Origin: Antiaris toxicaria
Lineage: Eukaryota > Streptophyta > Magnoliopsida > Rosales > Moraceae
Assembly: GCA_035233585.1 (NCBI GenBank)
Contig: CP141160.1
Location: 20,279,499-20,343,498 of the forward strand
Length of the DNA: 64,000 nt
Reading direction: 5' to 3'
Positions 12,501-23,400 of this stretch are shown piece after piece (positions within the stretch are counted from its first letter, which is position 1; each line of letters starts with the position of its first letter). The notes under the pieces were generated by a model. It was given only the letters and a program-made list of their open reading frames with translations. It was not told where the DNA came from and did not search any database. The position numbers and the translations under genes were made by a program.

Positions 12501-12970
12501 CCATAAACGCGGCATTGGTGCATCAAAGTTTCGTCAAATTCAGCCATGCCCTGAGAAACTCTCGACAAGGAAGTCTGGACCACATCATTCTTCCTCCTCC
12601 AATGCACACAAAGACCAAGATTCTCAAAATTTGGGGGCAACCCTTCAATTGAATGGACGTGAAGGTAAAAAAAGCAGTGGAATTTCTTGTTCCCAATATG
12701 AGTTAGAGCTTTCAAAGGCTTCCTCCAATTCCATATCGACGACGACTTCTTGTCCTTAAACGACGAGTCTTCCCCACGTAATCTCGGGTTTATATTTGAT
12801 TTTGATTCAGACAAACGGACTCTTCCAACGGATTTAGATCGACCATCATTTGAATGGGCTTTGTCCAAGTAAAGTGCTTTGCTTATTTCCTCAATGTCTC
12901 GCAACAACTGGCCATTATTCGAATCCCCAGGAGTAATACCACTATTCCTAGACTCTAGCTTTCTCAACAT
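9583..12970 (-). CDS. PLASTID MOVEMENT IMPAIRED 1-RELATED (PMIR) protein
   Basis: Two exons on the minus strand (12970-10719 and 10612-9583) joined by a 106-bp intron, about 1093 residues. Residues roughly 94-236 form an N-terminal C2 (NT-C2/EEIG1-EHBP1) domain, beginning KKFHCFFYLHVHSIEGLPP and ending with VSFGFWV. The start matches the family pattern of a short leader with 'LLRDIEEISKALY'. The middle is acidic and low in order; the C-terminal half has the conserved plant region around 'RRRKAKILEDLETEALMQAW' and 'LPPLEEGFGP'. PMI1 controls chloroplast and nuclear positioning through actin; PMIR1/2 relatives act redundantly in organelle movement. That role is inferred from the family. It lies head-to-head with the methyltransferase gene, about 750 bp between start codons. 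Length and domain order are complete, with no breaks seen. Confidence 0.9.
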
Positions 12971-13499
12971 TGTATCTGACTCAATTACAATCTCGCATAA
13001 TGAACCAAATTCGCCGTTTTTCCAATTTCCTAAGTATACCTCAACGTCTCGTTTGGATCACAAAACTTGAATTCAGAACAAGGAAAATAAAGAGAATATC
13101 AAGACGGAAACTTTAAGGACAAAATAACGAAAAATCAAAACCTAGAAAGAATAAAAAAAAAAAACTTTGAATGCAAGCTAACCTGGACCAAAAATCTCTT
13201 CAACCTGTCACAGTCCACGAATTCGATGTGATTCAAGAGCAGAAAAAGCTATTCCCCCAGAGGAATCACAGCGTTGGATTTTAGCGGCTTTTTGATCGCG
13301 AATCGGTCAAGGTATTTTCTATTTTCCGGGAAAATCTTCACGAGAGAAACGTGAAATCACTGGAATGGAAATAAAATCCTTTTTGTCTGTTTGTGGAAAA
13401 GTGAAGAGTTGGTAATGCGGTCAGTGTCAGACCTGAAGAATAATTTCACCGCTAAATTGAGTTATTATCTCCTGCACTCGACTCCAGCAAGAAAGATTT

Positions 13500-13620
13500 A
13501 CAACAGGTAAGCAAACCCAGGCCCATTCTCCAAGCAAAGCCCAATATCAAATACAGAGACCGGGCCCAAGCCCAAGACCAAGCCCAAATTCGTTTCTGAT
13601 CGGTCTATCACTGTATAAAG
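13500..13620 (+). promoter_or_regulatory. Methyltransferase promoter: repeated GCCCA motifs and TATA box
   Basis: Six copies of a GCCCA-type core (as AGGCCCATT, AAGCCCAAT, GGGCCCAAG and similar) lie within about 90 bp, followed by TATAAA at 13614-13619, about 100 bp before the start codon at 13719. GGCCCA/TGGGCY 'site II' motifs are known in promoters of housekeeping and ribosomal genes. Because the PMIR gene diverges from here, the motifs may serve both genes. Confidence 0.5.
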
Positions 13621-13718
13621 ACACACACTGGCTCCACAACGGGTAACAGATAAAACAAAAGGCGCGCATAGAGGAAGGAACAAGAAGAAGAAGACGACGG
13701 AGGTCGAGATCGGCGACA

Positions 13719-15714
13719 ATGGAGGCGATTCTGAAAGTGCCGTACCACGCAACGGTGAAGGTGGCGTTGACTTCTCTGGAGCAAAATCTCTTGCCGGACG
13801 CCGTTGTCAGGCGGCTGACGAGGTTGCTCTTGGCCAGCCGTCTTCGCTCCGGCTACAGTTCTTCCTCCGAGCTCCAGCTCGCCGACCTTCTTCGCTTCGC
13901 GCTTTGTACGATGTTCTCTTCCTGATTTCTCTCTAATCACGCCGTTATCTGTAGTAATGAATAATTAGAATGTTGACGATAATGGGACTATAACTGGCAC
14001 CAAAAAAAAAAAAAGGTTTCTAGTTCTTTTGGATAATTTTATCGTAATCGCTTAGAAGGTTGTTTTTATTACAAATTTGGGTTGAAAATTCAAGAAATCA
14101 ATCTAAAAATTGATCAAATGTGAATATTAGCAAATGTTGTTGCAATTGATTTTTTTTTTTTTTCCGCTTATCTTTTGATATTTGGTACGCAGCTCTGAGG
14201 GAGATGCCTATAGCGATAAAGACGGATGAGCCGAAAGTCCAGCATTATGAATTACCGACGTCTTTCTTCAAGCTGTTTCTCGGAGAGAATCTCAAGTACA
14301 GGTACTCTAAGGTGTTTATATGAAAATACAAGATTGAAAATGTGTGAATCTTGTTTTTTCTGTATCATGATGTTTGCTGGTTATGGGGCGCTGTACTGCA
14401 GTTGCTGTTACTTCGAGAATAAATCGAGCAGCTTGGAGGATGCTGAGAAGGCAATGTTGGAGCTTTACTGTGAGAGGTCAGAGCTTAGAGATGGCCACAC
14501 TGTTCTGGATGTTGGGTGCGGTTGGGGATCGCTCTCTTTGTACATTGCACGGAAGTATAGAAACTGCATGGTCACTGGGATTTGCAATTCGAAGACACAG
14601 AAAGCGCATATCGACGAGCAATGCCGGTAATGTGGAATTGTGGTGTTTTTCTTTCCGTCTTTCTCTCTTTTTTGATGCTTTTATTAGTTCAAGTAAACAG
14701 TGACCCAAAAATTGGCATTGTTGTAGGGAGTTGCAGCTAGAAAACGTCGAGATTATTGTTGCGGATATTTGCACATTTAAAATGGAGGGATCCTATGACC
14801 GAATATTTTCCATAGAAATGTTCGAGGTAAAGTTATTCTATGCAATTTTGTGGTCGAAGAGTGGGAATTTTGGTTATTGAATTAAAGAATTGGGTTTTGT
14901 GGGATTACAGCATATGAAGAACTACAGGGATCTTCTGAAGAAGATATCGGAGTGGATGAAACAGGATGGCCTTCTATTTGTTCATTATTTCTGCCACAAA
15001 GCATTTGCTTACCATTTTGAGGTATATTTTTCTTTTGGGTTGATAAATGTCCTTGATTCACATAATTATACAAATTGAAAGGGCTTATACAACACGCAAA
15101 TGGAACTTTCTGGTATCTTCTAATGTAGGATCTGAACGACGATGACTGGATTACCAGGTACTTCTTCACAGGAGGTACAATGCCCTCAGCAAATCTACTA
15201 CTATATTTTCAGGTGATGTCTCAATGTCTATCTGTTTTTTATTGCATCGTTTACTTTACAAACATTGAGCTCAAACAATGTGGCAACCAAGCAAAATAGA
15301 ACTCTTATTTAGCAAAACTCTGTCCTTTTATTTTCTTCCCTGTTCGGCTAAGTTACGACTCACGCATAACTTTCTTATAGGATGATGTTTCAATCGTTAA
15401 TCATTGGCTTGTGAATGGAAATCACTATGCACAAACAAGGTAAAGATACTTGTTGCCCTACCATTTCTGGGTAGTTCCTGTATTTTAATGCCTCGGATTC
15501 TAAAACAAATTTATATTGCAGTGAAGAGTGGCTTAAAAGAATGGATAAGAACAAGGCTTTCATAAAACCAATTATGGAGTCAACTTATGGCAAGGATTCA
15601 GCTGTGAAGTGGACTGTATACTGGAGGACATTCTTCATTGCGGTTGCTGAACTATTTGGATACAACAATGGAGAAGAGTGGATGGTTTCTCTTTTCCTTT
15701 TCAAAAAGAAATGA
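13719..15714 (+). CDS. (S)-coclaurine N-methyltransferase-like / cyclopropane-fatty-acid-synthase-like protein
   Basis: Eight exons: 13719-13905, 14193-14301, 14402-14626, 14727-14826, 14911-15021, 15129-15212, 15381-15439, 15522-15714. Every join keeps frame, giving 355 residues, the usual length of this family. Near residues 133-143 is the S-adenosylmethionine site VLDVGCGWGSL, and the mycolic acid/CFA synthase fold continues through IFSIEMFEHMKNY, LLFVHYFCHK and the family-typical YWRTFFIAVAELF, ending close to GEEWMVSLFLFKKK. CNMT methylates coclaurine to N-methylcoclaurine in benzylisoquinoline alkaloid synthesis, but most plants carry homologues without making these alkaloids, so the substrate here is unknown. 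No signal peptide was seen; a cytosolic place is likely. The start has a TATA box at a normal distance. A polyadenylation-like AATAAA follows at 15877. Confidence 0.9.
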
Positions 15715-15876
15715 AGCAACTAAAGCTCCACTTCGGAACAATGTCTTTGTTTTCTTGCCAAGAGAAAGTTTGCCGCTTTTCATTTCGGGTGTTGTCCTGC
15801 CAATTACTGCATTGCTTCTGATTTTCATAAGAGTTCAATGACTTGAACTATCAGCCTACTTTGTGCTGAGAAATTA

Positions 15877-15882
15877 AATAAA
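15877..15882 (+). terminator. Polyadenylation-like AATAAA after methyltransferase gene
   Basis: AATAAA about 160 bp past the stop codon at 15712-15714, in an A-rich stretch. It is a plausible near-upstream element for cleavage and polyadenylation, but plant signals are loose. Confidence 0.35.
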
Positions 15883-16240
15883 AAATAAAAAAAGGATGTT
15901 CAATCCACGTAGATTATAATATGAAAAACTGTAATTGTACATCCCATTTGGCTGGGAAAAACAACCAATCCCGATGTTCTCAATTACTTGCAACTTATAA
16001 TGCCAACTTTCCCTCAATTTTTTATTGAGCTGCAATGTATTAGAATACAACATAAGGTACGGAACACCAATACGTAAGTTTCAAGAAAGTTTGCGGCTAA
16101 ACCAATGTTGTTAGAAACCCCTAATTCTTTAACTTTCTATACTATTTAAAGTTTAAACAAACAAAATTAGAAAACACTACCAGTAATCGCTTTCATTTGC
16201 TACTGTATTCTCGGGGGGGAGTAAAATAAAATAAAATAAA

Positions 16241-16864
16241 CTATTTAGACACACCACCAGTATAATTAGCTTGAGAATCAGTAGATCCTTCAGCTTCCAA
16301 GAAGCGACTCAGATGTTTATCTTCCAAATGTTCCTTCCAATAAATAAAAGAAAGGAAAAGGTGTCGGCGTTATTAACTTAATGGAACAAAATTACGACCA
16401 ACGAACGTGACCATTTTAAAGAGAGTGAAGAAGAGCAGTGACAGAGAAACGTACTGCAAGGCAAGCTTTGTATTTCTGCCACTCGGAAACACATGCCTCT
16501 TTGTCCCATTGGCCTTTCACAAACTTCTCCGAATACCACCTGTTCTGTGCATATTCTCATATTATCATTTGCTCATTTCGCAGTTAGTAGCTGAAGATAA
16601 TAAACCAACAGTGAAAGTGAAATAATTGACCCAGAGAGAGAGAGCGAGAGAGAAAAGGGCTTTAAGAGGTTTAAGGGACATAACAAAAATAAAAGTAAAA
16701 AAAATAAAAATAAAAATAATTTGGGGAGCCGAAAAGAAAAGCAAGGAGAAACGAAGGGAGGCAGACCTGTTGAAGCAGTTGTGATAAGCAGCTCTGAGAT
16801 TGGCACAAGGAGAAGTTGAGGAAGAAGAGGCTGCGCTTTTCTTCTCTTTTCTTAGGATCCCCAT
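16241..16864 (-). CDS. Twin-CX9C intermembrane-space protein, TRIAP1/Mdm35-like
   Basis: Three exons on the minus strand (16864-16767, 16539-16455, 16333-16241) give a 91-residue protein that no single open frame reveals. Two CX9C pairs are exact: C-ANLRAAYHN-C in exon 1 and C-VSEWQKYKA-C in exon 2. Each helix pair is the mark of small oxidatively folded proteins imported to the mitochondrial intermembrane space. The order (FNRWYSEKFVKG between the pairs, then HLEDKHLSRFLEAE) matches the UPF0203/TRIAP1 family, whose yeast member Mdm35 carries Ups1/PRELI proteins that shuttle phosphatidic acid between membranes. In plants the role is inferred. It lies tail-to-tail with the methyltransferase gene, stops only about 530 bp apart. 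The start is the first ATG and gives the usual Met-Gly-rich leader. Confidence 0.88.
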
Positions 16865-19800
16865 TCTTTATTTCTTGCGGTGCGTCTCTATGGTATAGCA
16901 TCTTTCAATTAATAGACCTACGCCGCCTCACAAATACTTTGGGCTTTGAGCTGGTCTTTTCTCACGCATTGTTGGGGCCTTCGGGATATTAGAGCATGAT
17001 TGGATGAGTCCAATTCATCCTCATATTATTACAATGTGTTGTTTTTGTTTTTGTTTTTATTTTATTTCTTAATTTTCATTATTTTAATCTTTTTTTAATT
17101 TATCAAATATGAATTCTAATTTATGAATCCTTATTTTAAAATAATTATATAAAAATTTAATTTTCAAGATCTTATATTAAAATATGTCTATTTTTTAATA
17201 TTATTACAAAAATGCTTATTCTTAAATAAATATATATATAGTATTAATTTTACCCTTTTGTCATAATTGACATTATTTCTCTTTTATTTAAATTATTTTT
17301 TTTCCTTTTTCTTTTTTATTATGATGATGAATTTTTTATTAACAGTTTTAATAAAATCAAATCAATTTTGATTTTAATTTTAAACATAAACATGAACTTA
17401 AAAGCTTTTTTGATTTTACTCTTGATACCATCAAAAGAGTTATGATAAATAAAAAATATTTACTATAAAAATAATGATTTAGATCAGAAAATAAACAAAT
17501 TACAATAATTATGTATGATAAAGATTGATAAAAAAATAATAACATAAAAATTATATTAACACAAAGTATTTAAGTTTTTCAATAAAAAATTAATTCTTTT
17601 TTAAAAAATTATTATTTATACTTACCACTAAAAATCACACACTAATAAAATTCGATTACTAATAATATTGGCTCACACTTTTTATAGAAACCCACTGAAT
17701 TTTTTATGAAAAAAACCTTATTATTTATATTGATTACTAAAAAATCCAACAAAATATTGAATTTATACGTCTCAACAAAAAAAATTAAGTATTTTGAACT
17801 CTTTTTAGAAAATCATATTATTTAAATAAATTACTACAAATAAAACCGATAATAACTTTATGAGAAAATTTAATTTTTTATGAAATCATATCATAAATTT
17901 AATTTTTTTATGAAATCACATCATACTTTCTTTATAATAAATCAATTAAACAAAGTCAAGATTACCTTTTATACAAAATTTGATTGCTGAGAACAATAAT
18001 CAATATAATTTGTTTATTTATTAATTATTAATTATTAATTCTTTATAAAAGGTAATATTGTCGTTATAAGTATTATGTTAAACGTTAATATAAATTAAAA
18101 ATTGAACATATTTCAATTTAATACTTCTAATTTAAATATTTATATAAACAACCCTATTATTTATGACATCCTATTTATTAGCGATTTTCGCTATGAGATT
18201 TAAAATTAATTAAGGATTTCTAAAATTTCATAAAGATAGTCACTTTCCTGTCACACGAGAATTTAACATGTAACAAAAATAATCACATTGAGTATAAAAG
18301 TGTTTTAGTTTTCAAAATTTCAAACAACAATGAACAGATCATTTTATCGTAATATATATATTTCTATGAAGCTTCAAATTTTTACGTGATAAACACATGA
18401 TAATTTATGTTAAATTTTCAAACTATTAGTTCATTTTGATGTTTAGGACCAAAACCATCAAATCTACTAATTAACATCCATCCATCAAATCTAGTAATTT
18501 TTTAAGTCAAGATTAATAGCTCTTTTGGTGGTGTAGTGTTTGAAATGGGATGTGATGCCCTGGACAGAATTAAAGAAAGAAGACGAACATTATCTCCAGG
18601 AATGATAGTCCATGGTTCGAGGAGAATAACATGTGACATCCAAAAGTGAATATCAATAAACAAGGAGAAGAAAAGAAAGATAAATTTTATTTCAAGATAT
18701 GAAAAAAAGTGTATTAGTTGAAGATAATTTTAAACTATTACATCACATCAGATAACAAAAATACGAAAAATTAACAATCTAACATAGATACGAAAGTCTT
18801 GACATATTTTCTATTTATATAATAATTTTTCACACCCTATTATTAAATCTAAATTAAAAAATTGGTATATTGCATTCAAAATTATTTTTCTATGGTAAAA
18901 ATCTTAACGAAAACAAAAGAAAAATAACCATTACAACTCTCATCTTTCGACTACTATTCTATAACTTCATTCCTATTATATGCAGAGCATTTGGAAGTAT
19001 AATTTATGCTGGCATAATACACAAAATGCAAGAGAACCCAATCCTCCAAAGAACCTATCATTTTCTTTTTCTTCCCAAAAGTTATTCTGCCTCACATTTC
19101 AAGTTCAACTTTTTTAGCAAGAAGTGATGTGAGCTTCACCTTAACCTTTGAAGGAGGGTCTCTGATTCTCGCTAAGCTCAGAATTTGCCTTTTAACAATA
19201 TGCTTATCTTCTAGATACATGGTTAAAATAAAGGGGGGAAAATGCAAGGGTAATTGTGCTTGCAATTACTGTTTAGTTTTATATTTTCCCCAAAAAAAAA
19301 AAAAAAATTTGAACATCTTATGCTTGTTCAGTTTATTTGTATGTTGTGGTCTTTTTTACTTGAAGTTCAAAGTCGGCCAATTTTTTTAAATTTAATTTTT
19401 TCAGTGAGGTTGTCTAAATTTTGTTATTATGGGGATAACACCATCTTCAACAATTAATTTTCATTTAATAGCTAAAATTTACCTCCTTGGAAAAAAAGAC
19501 CACATCACAAAATTTATTATTTTAAAATAGTATTAGAAATGTCAATTTTAATATAGTATTGATTATGTGAGTTGTCATTTTTTATTCATAACTCTTTAAA
19601 TTATCATCACATCATTTAAATTAAAAATTACATTTATCAATAAAAAGGTAACAATTCATCAACATATAAATTGATACGAGTGCATATATGGTACTTACAT
19701 TACAAAGTTTTTTTTTTGGAACCTGAAGATGCAATGAGTTAAAATCTATATATCAAAAACAGACGTAAAATTATTATTAGACTATATTTATAATTATAAA

Positions 19801-19974
19801 TTAATTTTCTTTGTTAACTAATATTTTAATGTTTTTTGCAGACATATAACTAGGATTTCTTTTTGAAGTTCCAATATCAATTTACTCAAATGGTAATTTT
19901 AAATCGTTTACACCGAAGGAAAAGATTAAATTTGAAAATTTAACCCTGCATAAAGTAGTTGTTAAAAACATTTA
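16865..19974. other. AT-rich intergenic region
   Basis: About 3.1 kb of very AT-rich DNA between the twin-CX9C gene and the repeat in front of aminopeptidase copy 1. I see no domain, no splice-consistent coding run and no clear terminal repeats. Several open frames of 60-90 codons are rich in Phe, Lys, Asn and Ile, as expected by chance in such sequence. Confidence 0.6.
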
Positions 19975-20303
19975 GAGGGTGTTTGGGGGAGGAGGCTGGA
20001 AACATTATTTTTAAGTTGGAAAAAAGTTGTTTTGAAAAATGTGTTTGGGAGAAAAAACTGTTTGGGGGTAAAAAATAAAAAATTTTAAAAATTTTTTTAG
20101 AAAAAAAAAAATCATTATGGATATTGTTTCGTTCTTTTCGAAATTCTATGTAATTTAAAAAAAATTATTTCATTTGGATTGTATACATAAAGTTATAAAT
20201 TTTTAAAATTTAGAGTTTACTATAATGTTTTGAAGATATAAATAATAAAAATTGGTGAAATTTAAAAAAAAAAGATTTTGAATGTAGCAATCCAAACACC
20301 ACT
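19975..20303. mobile_element. Tourist-like MITE, family 2, copy in aminopeptidase copy 1 promoter
   Basis: A 329-bp block with ends GAGGGTGTTTGGGGG and TCCAAACACCACT, nearly complementary, and TTA on both sides (19972-19974 and 20304-20306). Shared inner segments tie it to 383-720 and 957-1330. Its right end lies only about 30 bp upstream of the conserved promoter block of aminopeptidase copy 1, so it may have displaced older upstream sequence. Confidence 0.75.
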
Positions 20304-20333
20304 TTAATGAGTGAAAAACAGCCGTTAGAAGAG

Positions 20334-20392
20334 TTGCGTGAGATCAAAGAAATAGTGCAACTGCGTCGTTTTGACGCTTCGGCCCCTATAAA
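20334..20392 (+). promoter_or_regulatory. Core promoter of aminopeptidase copy 1
   Basis: TTGCGTGAGAT at 20334-20344, a GCGTCGTTTTGACG segment at about 20363, and TATAAA at 20387-20392, 63 bp before the start codon. The same TTGCGTGAGAT and a related GACGTCGTTTCGA follow in the same order before copy 2 (28642 and about 28679), so these are the parts kept since the gene duplicated. Confidence 0.55.
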
Positions 20393-20454
20393 TGTGAAAC
20401 CTTTCACGCTCTTTCCCTCCATGATCTTCTAAATCGTCTCTTCCAACTCCGGCC

Positions 20455-23400
20455 ATGGAGCAATTCAAAGGCCAGCCTCGGCTTCCCAAATTCGCCGTCC
20501 CCAAACGATACGACATCAGGCTCAAACCCGACCTCATTTCCTGCAAGTTCTTCGGCTCGGTTGCCGTCGACGTCGATGTCGTCGCCGATACCCGATTCAT
20601 CGCCCTCAACGCCGCCAACCTCTTTGTCAATACCTCTTCTATATCCTTCACCACCCGAACCTCCTCCGAGGTATCACCGATTCACAGCTATCCAAAATTT
20701 ACTTGTCTATCTTTCATTTCTTTTTTACCGAGTGATACAGAACTTTTACGGCTCATATGGGTTTCGTGGGACCGCCAAAAAGAAAGGCTTTCAACAATGG
20801 ATTCTCGAGAACCCCTCTTTTTTTTTTTTTTTTTTTTATCGCTAGCGATCAGACGGTGGAATTTGATATTGGTGAAGAACAGTCGTGTGTGGTCCGGTCG
20901 GTTGCTGATAAAGTTCATAGAAAGAAAGGAAAAAATAAAAATAAAAATGCCACTATTCTTAGGTATTAAAAGGTTTATGTTCTAATTATTTTCATGTTCT
21001 AATTAATTTATGTTCTAATAATTTATAAATACGTTTTTTTTAATAATTATTCTACTAATCTTGATCTGATTTCACTGTAACTGAAAGGAGTTTAACGGAT
21101 ATAATCTTTTGTTGAACTTTGTTAAATGATGGCTTAGAGTATGCAGAGAAAGATCATTTGGAGTATTACTAAGGGGCGTTTGACACAGTAATTACATTTT
21201 AATTATATTCAAATATAATGTCATTTTACATCAAACGTAAAATTTTACATTCAAATATAATTCTTTTCAACAGTGTTACGAAAACAATTACTATTTAAAA
21301 GTTTTTTAAAACAATCACATCATCTTTTCAACTTTACTATTTATCTCTACTTTTATCAATCACATTAACTTTTCAACTCTAAAATACTTTTTATCCAAAC
21401 ACACATTTCATTCAAATACAAAACAAATACTTTTCAACCAAATATAACATTCAAAAAACAAATTTCATTCAAATACAATCAAAATGTAATGCGTTTACCA
21501 AACGTCCCCTAAGGCCATTTCGAAGTTTTTAAAATGGTTCCTAGGAGATAGCAAAGAAGATAATAAATCATTTGGGGTACTACTATAGCCATTTTAATAT
21601 GTATTGTGAAGTTGTTCTGAAAATTTCGAGTGCATGAATTCTTGGTAGGTCTTCCAGCCTTTAAAAGTTTTTAACATTCAAATACAATCAAAATATAATG
21701 CGTTTACCAAACACCCCCTAAGGCCATTTCGAAGTTTTTAAAATGGTTCCTAGGAGATAGCAAAGAAGATAATAAATCATCTGGGGTACTACTATAGCCA
21801 TTTTGAAGGGCCAACCCTTTTGTGTTCCTTTAAATTTTTTTTTTAATATGAATTGTGAAGTTGTTCTAAAAATTTCGAGTGCATGAATTCTTGGCCAGGT
21901 CTTCCAGCCTTCAAAAGTGGAAATATTCGAGGATGATGAGATTTTGGTCTTGGAATTTGCAAAGTCGCTTCCGATTGGGAAGGGGGTTTTGGCTATTGAG
22001 TTTGAAGGGATTCTAAATGACAAGATGAAAGGCTTCTATAAGAGGTAACTGTTGTTAAGATTTTAGGGTCCTCTTTTCTGAACTGGTCATTTTATTGGAA
22101 ACCAAATTAAGGTTAGCAGTTGTATAAGTGTTTGTTTATTGAATCACAATGATATCATGTTGATGTGATTACTTCTATACTTGTTTCTGTATATATATTT
22201 GACTTGTTAATTATTCTGTGAAGTACATATGAGCATAATGGCGAGAAGAGGAATATGGCGGTCACACAGTTTGAACCAGCTGATGCGCGGAAGTGCTTTC
22301 CTTGTTGGGATGAACCTGCTTGCAAAGTCTCTCTATCTCTCCCTTCTTACTCCTCATGATTTTCACTCTTGCTCCACTCTCACCATATGTCTGTTGCTAT
22401 ATGACGGATCTTGGCTTTCTAGTATAATGCCTTTACTTACGGAGAAATTTAGAAAAATGACTAGGATCCATGTTCGTGAAGCATTGTTGGCCACATTTTG
22501 GTTCAAATAACTGCATGGCTGAAGCTCATAGCTTAACCTCTTTTTTTTTGCCCTTTTTTTCTTGGATTTACAGGCTACATTTAAGATTACATTGGATGTG
22601 CCATCTGACTTGGTAGCCCTTTCCAACATGCCAGTTATTGAAGAAAAAGTTGTTGGACAGCTCAAGACAGTCTCATATCAAGAGTCACCGATAATGTCCA
22701 CATATTTGGTAGCCATTGTCGTCGGTTTGTTTGACTATGTGGAAGATCTCACGCCTGATGGTAAAATCAAAACCTTATCTTTATTTATTTATTTATTTAT
22801 TTTTTGCATAAGATGGCATAATCCTTGGCGGAAAAAAAGTTCATTTAAGGTGGAGAGGTGAGAGTTCTCAGGGAAATATATACTAGTGGACCACAGAAAT
22901 TAAAACAAAAGATTAAAGTGGTGCTAAAACGTGTACAATCAAAGAGAAAAACGTGCAATTATTAGCCACACCATGTCACTTCTGGTTTTTCTCCGAGTTT
23001 AAGACCATGGCAGTTCGAACCTCATTTTCTATAATTTTGGTCTTATTGCCTTGTTCCACAATGGGTACAGAAGGAGTTACTGATAGTGTCACGTTTCTTC
23101 TCTAACACAGGTGTCAAAGTTCGAGTATACTGTCAAGTTTGTAAGGCAGACCAAGGAAAATTCGCGTTGAGCGTTGCTGTCCGGACACTTGTATTATACA
23201 AAGAGTAGATTTTCTCATTAATAGGACTGTAAATTTCAGATTACTGTACTTTTTCCTTCTTAGATTTTCATATTAACATGACAAATTGTACAGGTACTTT
23301 TCCACGCCGTATTCTTTACCCAAATTGGATATGGTTGCTATCCCTGATTTCGCTTTTGGAGCCATGGAGAACTATGGTTTAGTTACGTATCGTGAGACAG

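Noticed and set aside
13719..15714. Biosynthetic cluster for benzylisoquinoline alkaloids around the CNMT-like gene
   Set aside because: No other pathway enzyme (such as a norcoclaurine synthase, O-methyltransferase or P450) lies in the window, and CNMT-like genes occur in plants that lack these alkaloids.
18870..19457. Overlapping open frames in AT-rich DNA
   Set aside because: Phe/Lys/Asn-rich products crossing a poly-A run; typical of chance frames in AT-rich intergenic DNA.
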